DNA of 64,000 nt, taken from positions 17,501 to 81,500 of the forward strand of contig JAXRKN010000007.1 in NCBI GenBank assembly GCA_038502055.1, given 5' to 3'. The notes under the pieces were generated by a model. It worked only from the letters and a program-made list of their open reading frames with translations, did not search any database and was not told the origin of the DNA. Shown one piece after another: positions 22,086 through 33,100 of the stretch (position 1 is the first letter of the stretch; each line of letters starts with the position of its first letter). Made by a program: the position numbers and the translations under genes. Source of the DNA: Tanytarsus gracilentus (taxonomy: Eukaryota; Arthropoda; Insecta; Diptera; Chironomidae).

Positions 22086-23174
22086 GCAAAATGAAATTTA
22101 AAAGAGAAAAATTTTAATTTAATTTCTATGAAATTGTTTGTAAATTTTCTATGAAGAATTTATTTTTCAGTAATTTTTCATCTTTAAATAGTTTTAAGTA
22201 AAATTGGAAGAAAATGTTGATCAAGAAATAAAAATAAATTTTAATTTTTACTTAAAAGTTTTTAATTCATTTATTTTTCAGTGTGTGGCTTTAAAACTTT
22301 CATAGTTTATTTTTGAACAAAAATCTACCAAAAAAGATTGAGAAATTCTTGAATAAAAATATTTAAATTTAGTAGAATTTTTGAATTTTATTATCAAAAT
22401 TTAATTTTAAACATTTTAAATGTTTAAACTTTCATCTCACTTGAAAAAGTTTCACTAATTTGATTTTTCCACTCAGTCGCACTTGTGAGTTGATGATTTT
22501 TGTATGAAGAACTTAACTTTTATTTTCTCACAAACTAAATTAATTAATTAAACTAAATTTTATTTATTTAAACTCAAATACTTGCAAACTTTCAATCCAC
22601 ATCATTTTTACTCAAATTAATTTAATTAATCTTGAATTGAATTGAAAATAAATTTCAGTGAAATAATTTCTAAGTGGATTGAAGAAGTGCGTTTAATTAA
22701 AGTTGATTTCTACTTAATTTAATTAAGTTTGGTAAATTAATTTTGTTTTATCTCAAAGGATATTAAACCAGCTTTAATTTAAATTTGAACTTTAATTTAT
22801 ATCTCTTTCCATTTTCAAGTTATTCGACTTTAATTAAGAAATTTTCAGAAGATTTTTCTTAATTTTAACTTTAAATGAATTTTAATTACCTTAAATTAAA
22901 TTAAATGCTAGCAAAATACGTGAAATCTTAAAGAGTTTTCATCAACAAACAAAAATCAAAAAAGTTTTTCACAACTTTTAGGTGAAAATGTTAAATAATT
23001 TAAATTTTCCAACTGCGACACAGTAATTTAGGAGTGAAAATTTTTTTCGAAATATTTAAAGCGAGGCTTCGTTTCCATTCACATGCGCGAGTGATGTACC
23101 CTCACACTTTCCAAGATTTCATTAAATCGAAGCAAATTTTTGTGTCGTAAAAAGTTAAAAGAAGAAAACTAAAA
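22086..23174. other. H2B-H1 spacer, unit Ra
   Basis: AT-rich, non-coding, closest to the L2 spacer at variant positions. H1-type promoter element GCGAGGCTTCGTTTCCATTCACA at 23061-23083. Confidence 0.7.
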
Positions 23175-23849
23175 ATGTCAGATCCAGCACCAGAAGTCGC
23201 ACCAGCTCCAACATCAGGATCACCAGCAAAGGCAAAGAAGGCCGCCAAGCCCAAGAGCGATAAGCCAAAGAAACCAAAGGCACCAAAAACTCATCCACCA
23301 GTTGCCGATATGGTTATTGCTGCCGTCAAGACCCTCAAAGAACGTGGAGGATCGTCAGCTCAAGCCATCAAGAAGTATCTTGCTGCACAATACAAAGTCG
23401 ATGTTGAGAAATTGTCGCCATTCATCAAGAAATTCTTGAAAACGGCCGTCATCAAGGGAACTCTATTGCAGACCAAAGGCAAAGGTGCTTCAGGTTCATT
23501 CAAATTACCAGTTGCTACCAAGAAAGAAAAGGTTGTAAAGAAGGCAGCACCAAAGGTCGCTAAAAAACCAGCAGTCAAGAAAGTTGCAGCCAAGAAACCA
23601 GCGGCGAAGAAATCAGTTGAAAAGAAGCCAAAAACTGCCGGCGCAAAAGTTAAGAAGCCAGCAGTGAAGAGCATCAAAAAACCAGTTGCAGCAGCAGCTA
23701 AGCCCAAGAAAGCTGCAGCACCAAAAGCTAAAGCTGTTGCCAAGCCAAAAGCAGCGGCCAAGCCCAAGAAAGTTGCCGCGCCAAAAAAAGCTGCAGCACC
23801 GAAACCCAAAGCTGTCAAGAAACCAGCAGCAAAAAAAGCAACAAAGTAA
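23175..23849 (+). CDS. H1: Linker histone H1, unit Ra (mosaic)
   Basis: 224 aa. Combines L2-type features (SDPAPEV start, KTAG) with L1/L3-type ones (TSGSPAK, tail KAAAPK), so it looks like a gene-conversion mosaic. Stem-loop at 23910-23925. It is the only canonical H1 in the right-hand half. Confidence 0.97.
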   Translation: MSDPAPEVAPAPTSGSPAKAKKAAKPKSDKPKKPKAPKTHPPVADMVIAAVKTLKERGGSSAQAIKKYLAAQYKVDVEKLSPFIKKFLKTAVIKGTLLQTKGKGASGSFKLPVATKKEKVVKKAAPKVAKKPAVKKVAAKKPAAKKSVEKKPKTAGAKVKKPAVKSIKKPVAAAAKPKKAAAPKAKAVAKPKAAAKPKKVAAPKKAAAPKPKAVKKPAAKKATK

Positions 23850-23925
23850 AAAATCTTCAACAAACTTTTTTGCATTTTTAGGTTTAAGCATCAACAAACA
23901 CATTAAAATAGTCCTTTTCAGGACT

Positions 23926-24261
23926 ACAAAAAATAATTAAGAAAAGAAGAAAATTTTAATTAAATTTAAACAATTTTTGTGTGTGGCTGTGAGAGTTTTT
24001 AGAATTTAATAAATTATTTTTGTCGTGTACCTGAAAAAGTTTTTAAGCATGAACCAAATTGAATTTTTTGACGCGCAGAGAAATATTTTGAGTCAATACA
24101 AGTACAGTCATGAACAAAAGTATGAAAGTGACGCCTAAAATAAATTAAAATTAAGAATAAAATGTTTTTAATTTCTTTAACTCTAAAAAAATCACAAATA
24201 AATTTATTTAAAGCTGAGATCAATAATTAAGATTTAAATTTTCTTTTGAATTATTTTTGGT
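23926..24261. other. H1-H3 spacer between Ra and Rb
   Basis: Reverse complement of the L2-L3 spacer and nearly identical to it, including the GGTTCATGC variant and the Tc1-terminus-like motif (about 24,101-24,135). No gene. Confidence 0.7.
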
Positions 24262-24317
24262 GGTCTTGAAAAAGACCGATTCAATGTAATTTTTAAGGCA
24301 TTTTGCGAGTAATTAAT

Positions 24318-25434
<1,117 letters not shown>

Positions 25435-25485
25435 ATTATTCAATATTAACATTCTCAACAACCTAAAACGGTCCTTTTCAGGACC

Positions 25486-25814
25486 ACAAAAATAAATTTT
25501 ATAAAGAAAAATATTTTAATTATGATGTCAAAATATTTCAGTATTTTATTAAATTAATTAAACCAAAAAATATTTCATAAAACTTTCAAATTAAATTTTC
25601 GGCGTCATTTTCATACTTTTGATCATGACTGTACTTTTGAAATCAAAATATTTATTGCCTGAGCATCAAAAAATTAGTTACTACGTAGTAACATAAAATT
25701 ATTTTTTCAACGCATTTACATAAAATTATTTAAAAATTCCTTAGAACTTTATTTCACAGCCACACACAAGAAATGTTAATTAAATATTTTTTTCTTCTCT
25801 TAACTGTTTTTTGG
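25486..25814. other. Spacer between H4 and H1 variant, unit Rb
   Basis: Reverse complement of 11,713-12,046, with the TTACTACGTAGTAA palindrome (about 25,677-25,690) and the Tc1-terminus-like motif. No gene. Confidence 0.65.
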
Positions 25815-25828
25815 AGTCCTGAAGGACT
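25815..25828 (-). terminator. Histone 3' stem-loop with shortened 2-nt loop
   Basis: Reads AGTCCT-TC-AGGACT on the minus strand: 14 nt, against AGTCCT-TTTC-AGGACT in the L2 copy (11697-11712). Two T residues of the four-base loop are missing. The loop is contacted by stem-loop binding protein in this system, so 3' processing is expected to be impaired. That consequence is an inference. Confidence 0.75.
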
Positions 25829-25859
25829 CTTTTAATTTTTTGTTCTGTATAAATATTAT

Positions 25860-26252
25860 TTAAAATTTTTTTGCATGAGTTTTTGCCGCTTTTTTGGGCC
25901 TTCCTCTTCCTGATTTTTTCGATAGTGATTTCTTAACCTTTATTGGTTTGTTCTCTGCTTTATTTTTGACATGATATGGCAACTTAAATGATCCATTAGT
26001 GCCTTTGGTCTGCGTCAAAATTCCAGTGGCAACGGCATTTCTCAATGCTTTTGTGATGTAGGTTGATAATCTGTCAACATCAACTTTATACTCAGATGTA
26101 AGATACTTTTTAATATGCACTGATGAAGAGCCGCCTTTTTCTTCCAATGATGTAACTGCAGCAACAACCATTTCGGTGACTGCTGGATGAGGTGTAACTT
26201 TCCTCCTGTGGTCGGTTTCCGGGACTATGTTGTCAGTTGTTATTTCAAACAT
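25860..26252 (-). CDS. Linker-histone variant with one AT-hook (130 aa), X slot of Rb
   Basis: Protein identical to the L2 copy: globular domain at about residues 20-92 and AT-hook SGRGRPKK at 114-121. ATG at 26250-26252. H1-type promoter element at 26335-26357 (minus). The coding region is intact, but its 3' stem-loop has lost two loop bases, and a TIR element is inserted about 330 bp upstream of the start, beyond the promoter element. Confidence 0.82.
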   Translation of the reverse strand: MFEITTDNIVPETDHRRKVTPHPAVTEMVVAAVTSLEEKGGSSSVHIKKYLTSEYKVDVDRLSTYITKALRNAVATGILTQTKGTNGSFKLPYHVKNKAENKPIKVKKSLSKKSGRGRPKKAAKTHAKKF

Positions 26253-26585
26253 TTTAAATATTTTATGCTGAATTTTCACAAGAAATTATATTTCTTAATA
26301 TAACGGAAAGCTTAACGCTACCATGTAACTTCAATGTGATTGGAAACGAAGCCTCGCTGGTAAGAAAAATGAAAAATATTTGCTAAGAAATTTATGAAAA
26401 AAGGTTCTAAAATTTCAAAATCTTTAAAAATTTCTATTCTAAAACTTTTTAATTATTTTAATATGTTTACATCCAATTTTATCTAACTTTTTATCTTGTC
26501 GGTTTAAAAAATATACTGACAAAATTTTCTCAAAAGTATTACTGCAAAAAAATTGAACATTTAAACCAAAAAAATTTAACTTATA

Positions 26586-28294
26586 CCCTTGTGGCACAGA
26601 AAAGGAAAAATAATTGGGAAGATGGAAAAAAAGGAATTTGAAAATTTAAGGAACTTGGGAATTCAAGGAATCTGCGCATTGGAAATTTGAGGAATTTGAT
26701 GGAAAAAAATCCTTAAATCCATTGTTTTTTAAGGAAAATTTGGAATTCATTGGAAATATCAAATTTTCATTTCTTCCACAAATCTTATGGAAACTTAGGA
26801 ATTTTACGGAAAAAAAACATCAAAATTCGAAATTCGTTAAGGAAAGTTGTGAATTTTAAGAATTTATTTTCCATAAAATTCGTATGTTCGTTTAGGAAAA
26901 GTTGTGGAATTTTAACGAATTGTTTTCATAAAATTGTCAAGTTCGTTACGAAAAGTTGGAATTTTAACGATTTATTTTCCATAAAATTGTCATGTTCGTT
27001 TAGGAAAAATGTGGAATTTTAACGGATTTATTTCCATCAAAATTGTCATGTTCGTTTCGGGAAAAGTTTGAATTTTCGGATTTATTTTCATAAAATTCGC
27101 ATGTTCCGTTTAGGAAAAATGTGAATTTTAAGGATTTATTTCCATCAAAATTCCGTATGTTCCGTTTAGGGAAAAGTTGTGAATTTTAACGGAATTTATT
27201 TTCCATAAAATTGTCATGTTCGTTTAGGAAAAATGTGAATTTTAAGGAATTTATTTCATAAAATTGTATGTTCCGTTTAGGGAAAAGTTGTGGAATTTTA
27301 CGGAATTTATTTTCCATCAAAATTCCGTCATGTTCCGTTTAGGAAAGTTGTGGAATTTTAACGGAATTTATTTTCCATTAAATTTGTCAATTTCCGTTTA
27401 GGAAACAGTTGAATTTTCAAGAATTTATTTTCAACAAAATTCCTTTAAATTTCCAAAATTTTTTTTATTTAGGATTCCATTGGAAATTTATTGTTAAATA
27501 TTGCTTTTGCAAAAATAATTTAATATATATTTTGGTTGTGACGGAATGGTAAAGCGGCGCAACGTGATAAGGAGTCCTCGGTTCGAATCTCGGTGGAGCA
27601 AAAAAGATGTAAGTAAAAAATAAATAATTTCCTATAATTTCCAACAGATTTCCAGAACTCAGAATCAGCTATGACAACGACTTCAAATGTTACCTCTTCA
27701 GGCCCAGGTAGGATCCAGAAGTGGGCCTGAGCTGCGAAGGATCCAAAAATTTATTTTTTGCGTATGGATTCCATTAGTGCGTTTTCCCGTGGATTTCCAT
27801 CGGATTTCCATTGGATTTCCATTGGATTTCCATCGGAAATGTGATGGATTCCGTAAGAATTTTGACGGATTCCATCGGAAATTTGATAGATTCCATTGAA
27901 TTTCCGACGGAATCTATCAAATTTCCGATGGATTCTATCGAATTTCCGATGGATTCCTTCGAATTTCCAATGGATTCCATCGGATTCCTTATGGATTCCA
28001 TCGAATTTCCGACGGAATCTATCAAATTTCCGATGGATTCCATGGGATTTCTTATGGAATCCATCGGATTTCCAATGGATTCCATCGGAATTCTTATGGA
28101 TTCCATCGAATTCCGTTTTATTTCCATTAAAATTCCCATGTACGTAAATATTTACGTACGTTTTTTCATTTCCGATGGAAATTTTGATGGAAGAATTGTA
28201 CCATTTTGCCCCTTTTTCCGACGGAATTTTTCCGTCAAGTTCCACCAAAATTCCAGTAAAGTTCCTACATTTTTCCTTTTCTGTGCTACAAGGG
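26586..28294. mobile_element. 1.7-kb TIR element with internal repeats, TA target duplication
   Basis: Absent from the homologous L2 spacer, where the site reads AACTTATATTCAC. Flanked by a TA duplication (26584-26585 and 28295-28296). Terminal inverted repeats of about 26 bp start CCCTTGTGGCACAGAAAAGG, with one mismatch at the other end (GTAGC). The left half (about 26,740-27,470) is a degenerate tandem array of roughly 60-bp units built on AGGAAAAGTTGTGGAATTTT. The right half (about 27,765-28,130) is an array of TTTCCGATGGATTC-like units that read in many frames on both strands, so the long frames there are not genes. No transposase is visible, so it is non-autonomous. Confidence 0.75.
27538..27600 (+). 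other. tRNA-like segment with pol III A/B boxes
   Basis: TGACGGAATGGTAAAGCGGC resembles a tRNA D-arm/A box. GGTTCGAATCT at 27580-27590 is a consensus B box/T-loop, with a T-stem carrying one mismatch. The acceptor stem does not pair, so it is not a functional tRNA. Probably a SINE head or tRNA pseudogene carried by the TIR element. Confidence 0.45.
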
Positions 28295-28590
28295 TATTCA
28301 CTTAATGAGAGTTTGAAAAAAAATTACTTAACAATTTTTCATTTATTAAAAAGCAAATTGTAAATGTTTTTAAAATAATATGAACATTTGTTTAACATTC
28401 ATTTAATAGAAAAGATAACTAATAAGTTCTAAGAAAAAATTATTATTTTACTTGGAAAATATTTTTAAAAAAATTTGCAAAAATTTTAATCTAATTTTTT
28501 GCTCGAAACTTGTTTTTTTGGAGAAAACTAAGAAGCATTCTGTTAGTAAATAAATAATTTAAGATTTTCTCTTTTGAATTAAATTTTGTT
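28295..28590. other. Rb spacer between TIR element and H2A
   Basis: AT-rich continuation of the X-slot spacer, the reverse complement of about 10,646-10,932 in L2. No gene. Confidence 0.65.
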
Positions 28591-28642
28591 CGTCCTAAAA
28601 AGGACGGTTTAAATGTTTTTGCCTGGAGAGATTTTTAGTATT

Positions 28643-29023
28643 TTAAGCTTTTGTCTTTGATTCGGTTTTCTTTGGCAATAAGACAGCTTGGATGTTTGGC
28701 AAGACACCACCTTGAGCGATTGTGACACCGGACAAGAGTTTGTTCAATTCTTCGTCATTACGGATGGCCAATTGCAAGTGACGTGGGATGATTCTGCTCT
28801 TCTTGTTGTCACGAGCAGCATTTCCAGCCAACTCGAGAACTTCAGCCGCTAAATATTCCATGACGGCAGCCAAATAAACTGGAGCTCCAGCACCGACACG
28901 CTCAGCATAATTGCCTTTACGTAAGAGACGGTGAATACGACCGACTGGGAATTGAAGTCCAGCACGGTTTGAGCGTGACTTTGCCTTTGCCTTAACTTTC
29001 CCTCCTTTGCCTCGTCCTGACAT
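28643..29023 (-). CDS. H2A: Histone H2A, unit Rb
   Basis: Same 126-aa protein with L2-type silent sites. Stem-loop at 28591-28606 with the TTTT loop. Confidence 0.98.
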   Translation of the reverse strand: MSGRGKGGKVKAKAKSRSNRAGLQFPVGRIHRLLRKGNYAERVGAGAPVYLAAVMEYLAAEVLELAGNAARDNKKSRIIPRHLQLAIRNDEELNKLLSGVTIAQGGVLPNIQAVLLPKKTESKTKA

Positions 29024-29248
29024 GTTTTTTCTTCTTCTTTTTATTTAAGTGTTGCTTGATCAAAATCCAATTTGAAACTGAGTTGAATAAGTGAAAATGT
29101 TCAGGTATTTATAGGAAATGAGAGAGCGAAAAGAGAGAGGGCGTGGCCTAACTCATGTGAGAGAAATTTCGGTTATAAAAGCAGAACATTTTGTGCTCAA
29201 ATTCATCAGTTTGAATTTTATTTTCAAAGAGAAAACAACCAAGTTAAA
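29024..29248. promoter_or_regulatory. Divergent H2A/H2B promoter, unit Rb
   Basis: H2A TATAAATA on the minus strand (29106-29113) and H2B TATAAAAG (29174-29181), as in L2 and L3. Confidence 0.85.
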
Positions 29249-29626
29249 ATGGCACCACCAAAAACAAGCGGAAAAGCTGCAAAGAAAGCCGGAAAGGCAC
29301 AAAAAGCAATCTCGAAGGATGACAAGAAGAAGAGACGCCATAAGCGTAAAGAATCTTATGCCATCTACATCTTCAAAGTCTTGAAGCAAGTCCATCCCGA
29401 TACTGGAGTCTCATCGAAGGCCATGAGCATCATGAACAGCTTCGTTAATGACATCTTTGAACGTATCGCATCTGAGGCTTCACGTTTGGCTCACTACAAC
29501 AAGCGCTCGACCATCACAAGTCGCGAGATTCAAACTGCTGTTCGTCTCTTGTTGCCCGGTGAATTGGCCAAGCACGCCGTGTCAGAAGGAACCAAGGCTG
29601 TCACCAAGTACACTTCATCCAAATAA
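29249..29626 (+). CDS. H2B: Histone H2B, unit Rb, last gene of the cluster
   Basis: Same 125-aa protein. Stem-loop at 29666-29681. Similarity to other H2B 3' flanks stops within a few bases of the stem-loop, so the AAAAGAGAAA purine element found behind L2, L3 and Ra H2B is replaced by AAATGAAGAAAAA. No H1 follows, so the array is truncated here. Confidence 0.97.
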   Translation: MAPPKTSGKAAKKAGKAQKAISKDDKKKRRHKRKESYAIYIFKVLKQVHPDTGVSSKAMSIMNSFVNDIFERIASEASRLAHYNKRSTITSREIQTAVRLLLPGELAKHAVSEGTKAVTKYTSSK

Positions 29627-29845
29627 ATCTTTGACTCTTTGCATGATCCCAAAATAATCTGAAATGGTCTTTTTCAAGACCGCAAATTTAAATTAAATGA
29701 AGAAAAAAATTTAATAATTAAATAAGGATATTTTTTATTAAAAGTGAAAACTTTTTCTATTTATAGAAAATCAATTTGAACTTTTAACTATCAACAATTT
29801 ATTAACTCCTTTAAATTAACTTTTTTGGAGCAATTAGGAAGCGAT

Positions 29846-30025
29846 AATTAACTTTGAATTGAGGTGTATTGAAAAACTCTATTTAAACTTCCTAAAATCG
29901 TCATTTATTTAATATTTTAATGCATTTTCGATAACCACGTTATAATCTCGATAAATAAATGAGTAAATGACGATTTTAGGAAGTTTAAATAGAGTTTTTC
30001 AATACACCTCAATTCAAAGTTAATT
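29846..30025. mobile_element. 180-bp MITE-like inverted repeat flanked by TTAA
   Basis: Two arms of about 60 bp (29846-29907 and 29963-30025), perfect or nearly so, around a loop of about 55 bp. The ends read TTAACTTTGAATTGAGG and its complement, so the element is bounded by TTAA on both sides. It lies just outside the histone cluster, in the 425-bp gap before DEPDC5, which otherwise shows no gene. Confidence 0.6.
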
Positions 30026-30106
30026 TATTAACTCCATAAAAAAAATTTAATATTATCCTAAAAACTCGATTCTTATTATAAAAATCAAGTTTTTTAAAAA
30101 AGATTT

Positions 30107-33100
30107 TTATGTAGAATTTAAAATAGATAACTTTTCTTTTTCTTGCCACGACTCATCCCAAAACCTCAGAAGACGTCCATCAGCGTTCATACAAAAATCT
30201 TTGAAATCTCTCAGAATTCTTATTTGAAAGAGTTCATCAGTGCCATTGATCACAAAAGATTTCCACTTTTTATTTGGAATCATGTGATTCCACTGCCAAA
30301 GAAATCCGATCGTTTGCTTTCGATGCATTCCATTGTAGCTCTCATCGTCCGAATCTTTACTATCATTATTGGAATTATTTTGAACGTGACGATTGATGTA
30401 GTTTTCTTTTTGAGGCACAGAATTACTTTGTTGTTGAGTGTGATAGTAATTTTTTAATCTCTTTTGTGACTTTAAACTATTTGATGGACTCGCATGACCG
30501 TTGCTACCCATACCAAGGCGTCTCAAAGTGTGTCGTGTTCTACTCGTCGTTGCCACGACAGACACGAAAATATGTCCACTAACATGAATGTACTGACAAT
30601 CGGGTGAAATGTCATTGGATCCTACGAAAAAAATTTATTATTTTATTTTCAAAAAGATTTTTTCTTCCTGACCTGTTTTGGCTTCACACTCTCTCGCAAT
30701 GAAACCAAATCGCTTAACAATCTCATCTTGAAACAGCAACATTCGTTCATTCCATGTTTCCTTCTTAAAGTCTTCAAATAAATGACTTCGATTTTGTAAG
30801 AGACAATCAATGTTGAGGGAAACAAAGATTGGACCACGAAGAGGATCCGATTTCTCAAATTGACTAAAAGGCTCGGCTAAAGGATCGCAGGGTATTGGCA
30901 TTAGTTGAAAACCACATTGTTGAGCTTTTCGACTCCAATTGTAAATCTTAAAAAGTAATATGATAAAACTTTATAAATTCACAAAAATATATTTACCAAA
31001 TCGTATACGATTGGACCACTCGCTGCGACCCATTGAACGACAAGTTCAAATGCATTAGATGGTATGAAATGTTTGTGATATCTCGCATGGCCAAACTCAA
31101 TTCGGTCAGTTACTTTGAGGGTTAAGTCCACTTCAAGATGCGAATGTTTGTACAATTTTCCATCAATATTTTTGACTGCAATAACGTCTTTGAGAAAAGA
31201 AGGCACATCATTTTCACTCGGAGTTAAATTTTGTGGTGTTTGGGGTTGTTTTGGAAAAATTATGAAGCTCAGAGGAATTTCAACTTCCATCCACTCGAAA
31301 CTAAACGCTTCGTTATCTCCCAATGGGCCACGATAGTCGGCAGAAGATGTGTCTTGCGATGTCACGTAGTACATGTAGAAGCCGGGCACAATTGGAAATT
31401 TCGTATCACCGCTCGCATGTGCAATGAAACCTCTTTCACGAAATGCTTCTAGTATTTCGATGGGATTTGTGGCACCTTCAACCCGGTTATAAATCCACAT
31501 AATTGCGTCATATGATGAAAAAGACATTGATGGCATTGATGGGAGTGGTTCAAAAAATCCAACACCGTTTGATGGATTTCTAAAGGCTTCGAAGATTTCA
31601 CTCAGAGGCGAAGTAATTTTAAATTTTGAAGGCTCAGGTACGAAACTAAAAAGATTTTATTCAATTTAAATTTTAAATTAATTAATTTCTCACCAATCAT
31701 CATCCTCATTTTCGCCTTTTCCATTCTTTTCCGCGAGCGTCGCTTGAAGCTGCATCAACTGCGATTTTGTCTCGATCTTCGAACCTGATCTGTTTGAAAC
31801 ATTTGCGCTAAATTTTGATTTTGCATTTAATTACCCCCAAAAAAGAAGCACAGTAATTTTCCCAAATGATATGATTTGATGAAAGAGAAAATGAAGAGAA
31901 GAGAAAAATATCACCTTTAAAATATTTGATGGCAATGACCAAAATAATTCATGAAATTCATAAATAAATCTCTCAATATTTAAATTTTACAGGATGATTA
32001 AAAAGTGAGATATTAGTAGTTATTGTCTTAAAGTCTAACTGAAGGGGTTGGGAAGCTTGCAGGTACTGAATACATGCAGGTACTAGTACCTGCAGAGGTT
32101 TGAGTACCTGCAGAGGTTTGAGTACCTGCAGAGATTTGAATACCTGCAGGTACCAGTACCTGCAATACCTTTGAATATCTTCAGGTTTTTCAGTACCTTC
32201 GAGCTTCCCTTAGTTTCATCACTCGAACATTTAAAAAAAATTTAAAAATCAATTTTTGATTTTAAAACGTGTTTTATGATCTCCATAAAATTCAAAGTTC
32301 AAACTTGCAATAGAAAAGTTTTATTTTTGAGAGTAAAGAAGCCTTAAACTTAATTCAATTCCACTTAATTAAAACCGTTTAAATGAATTTTAAAATATTC
32401 ATACCTCGGTCTGAGTCTTTCCGGATAGCGATTACTTCCGACCCTCTCTCTGAATGGCGATGAGTTTTGATGAGCCTAAAAATTCAATTGATTAAAAATG
32501 GGCAAAAATAAAATTTTTAAAACATAAATTTTTTAAGACAATTTTTTTCCAAGCAAATTTTCTTTTTGCTAAAATTTTTCTCAAGCATTTAAATTTAGAA
32601 TGCCAAACTTAAACAAATCTTCTAAGTAATAATGAAATGATAGAGATAGAAGATAGAGAGAGTTTAATAGGCAGGCACCTGATTGACAGTTGGTGGTCTC
32701 GACTGTATGCTGGTACTTGTGCTGTGTCTTCTCCTTGTCAAGTGAGATGTTGTTGGACTTCCCTAAATATTTTTAATACATTTTTTGGGGTTTTGTAGAA
32801 AAATATATATTTTTGAAATTCATCGTGAGCGTTTATGAATTTTTCATATTGTTAATTTTGAATTCTTCATGCTTCACTTCAGAATTAGTAAATTTTTCAC
32901 AATGCAAAAAGTTAATTAGACTGATAAAAATTTCAACTCACTCTTGGCTTCTTTACTCTCTTAATTTTATTCAAGTGAGTTTCCACAAACCGCAAAAACT
33001 CTTCAATTTGAAGCTTTAGAAGAGATTGCGAAGTTTCGCGTTTGTAAATGTCGCAATGCTCAATGTTTTCATCGACAATTCTTCGCATTGTTGTATCTTC

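Noticed and set aside
27751..28305. Overlapping 80-165-codon frames on both strands
   Set aside because: Produced by the 15-bp-type repeats of the TIR element; the translations are simple repeats such as MESIRNP.
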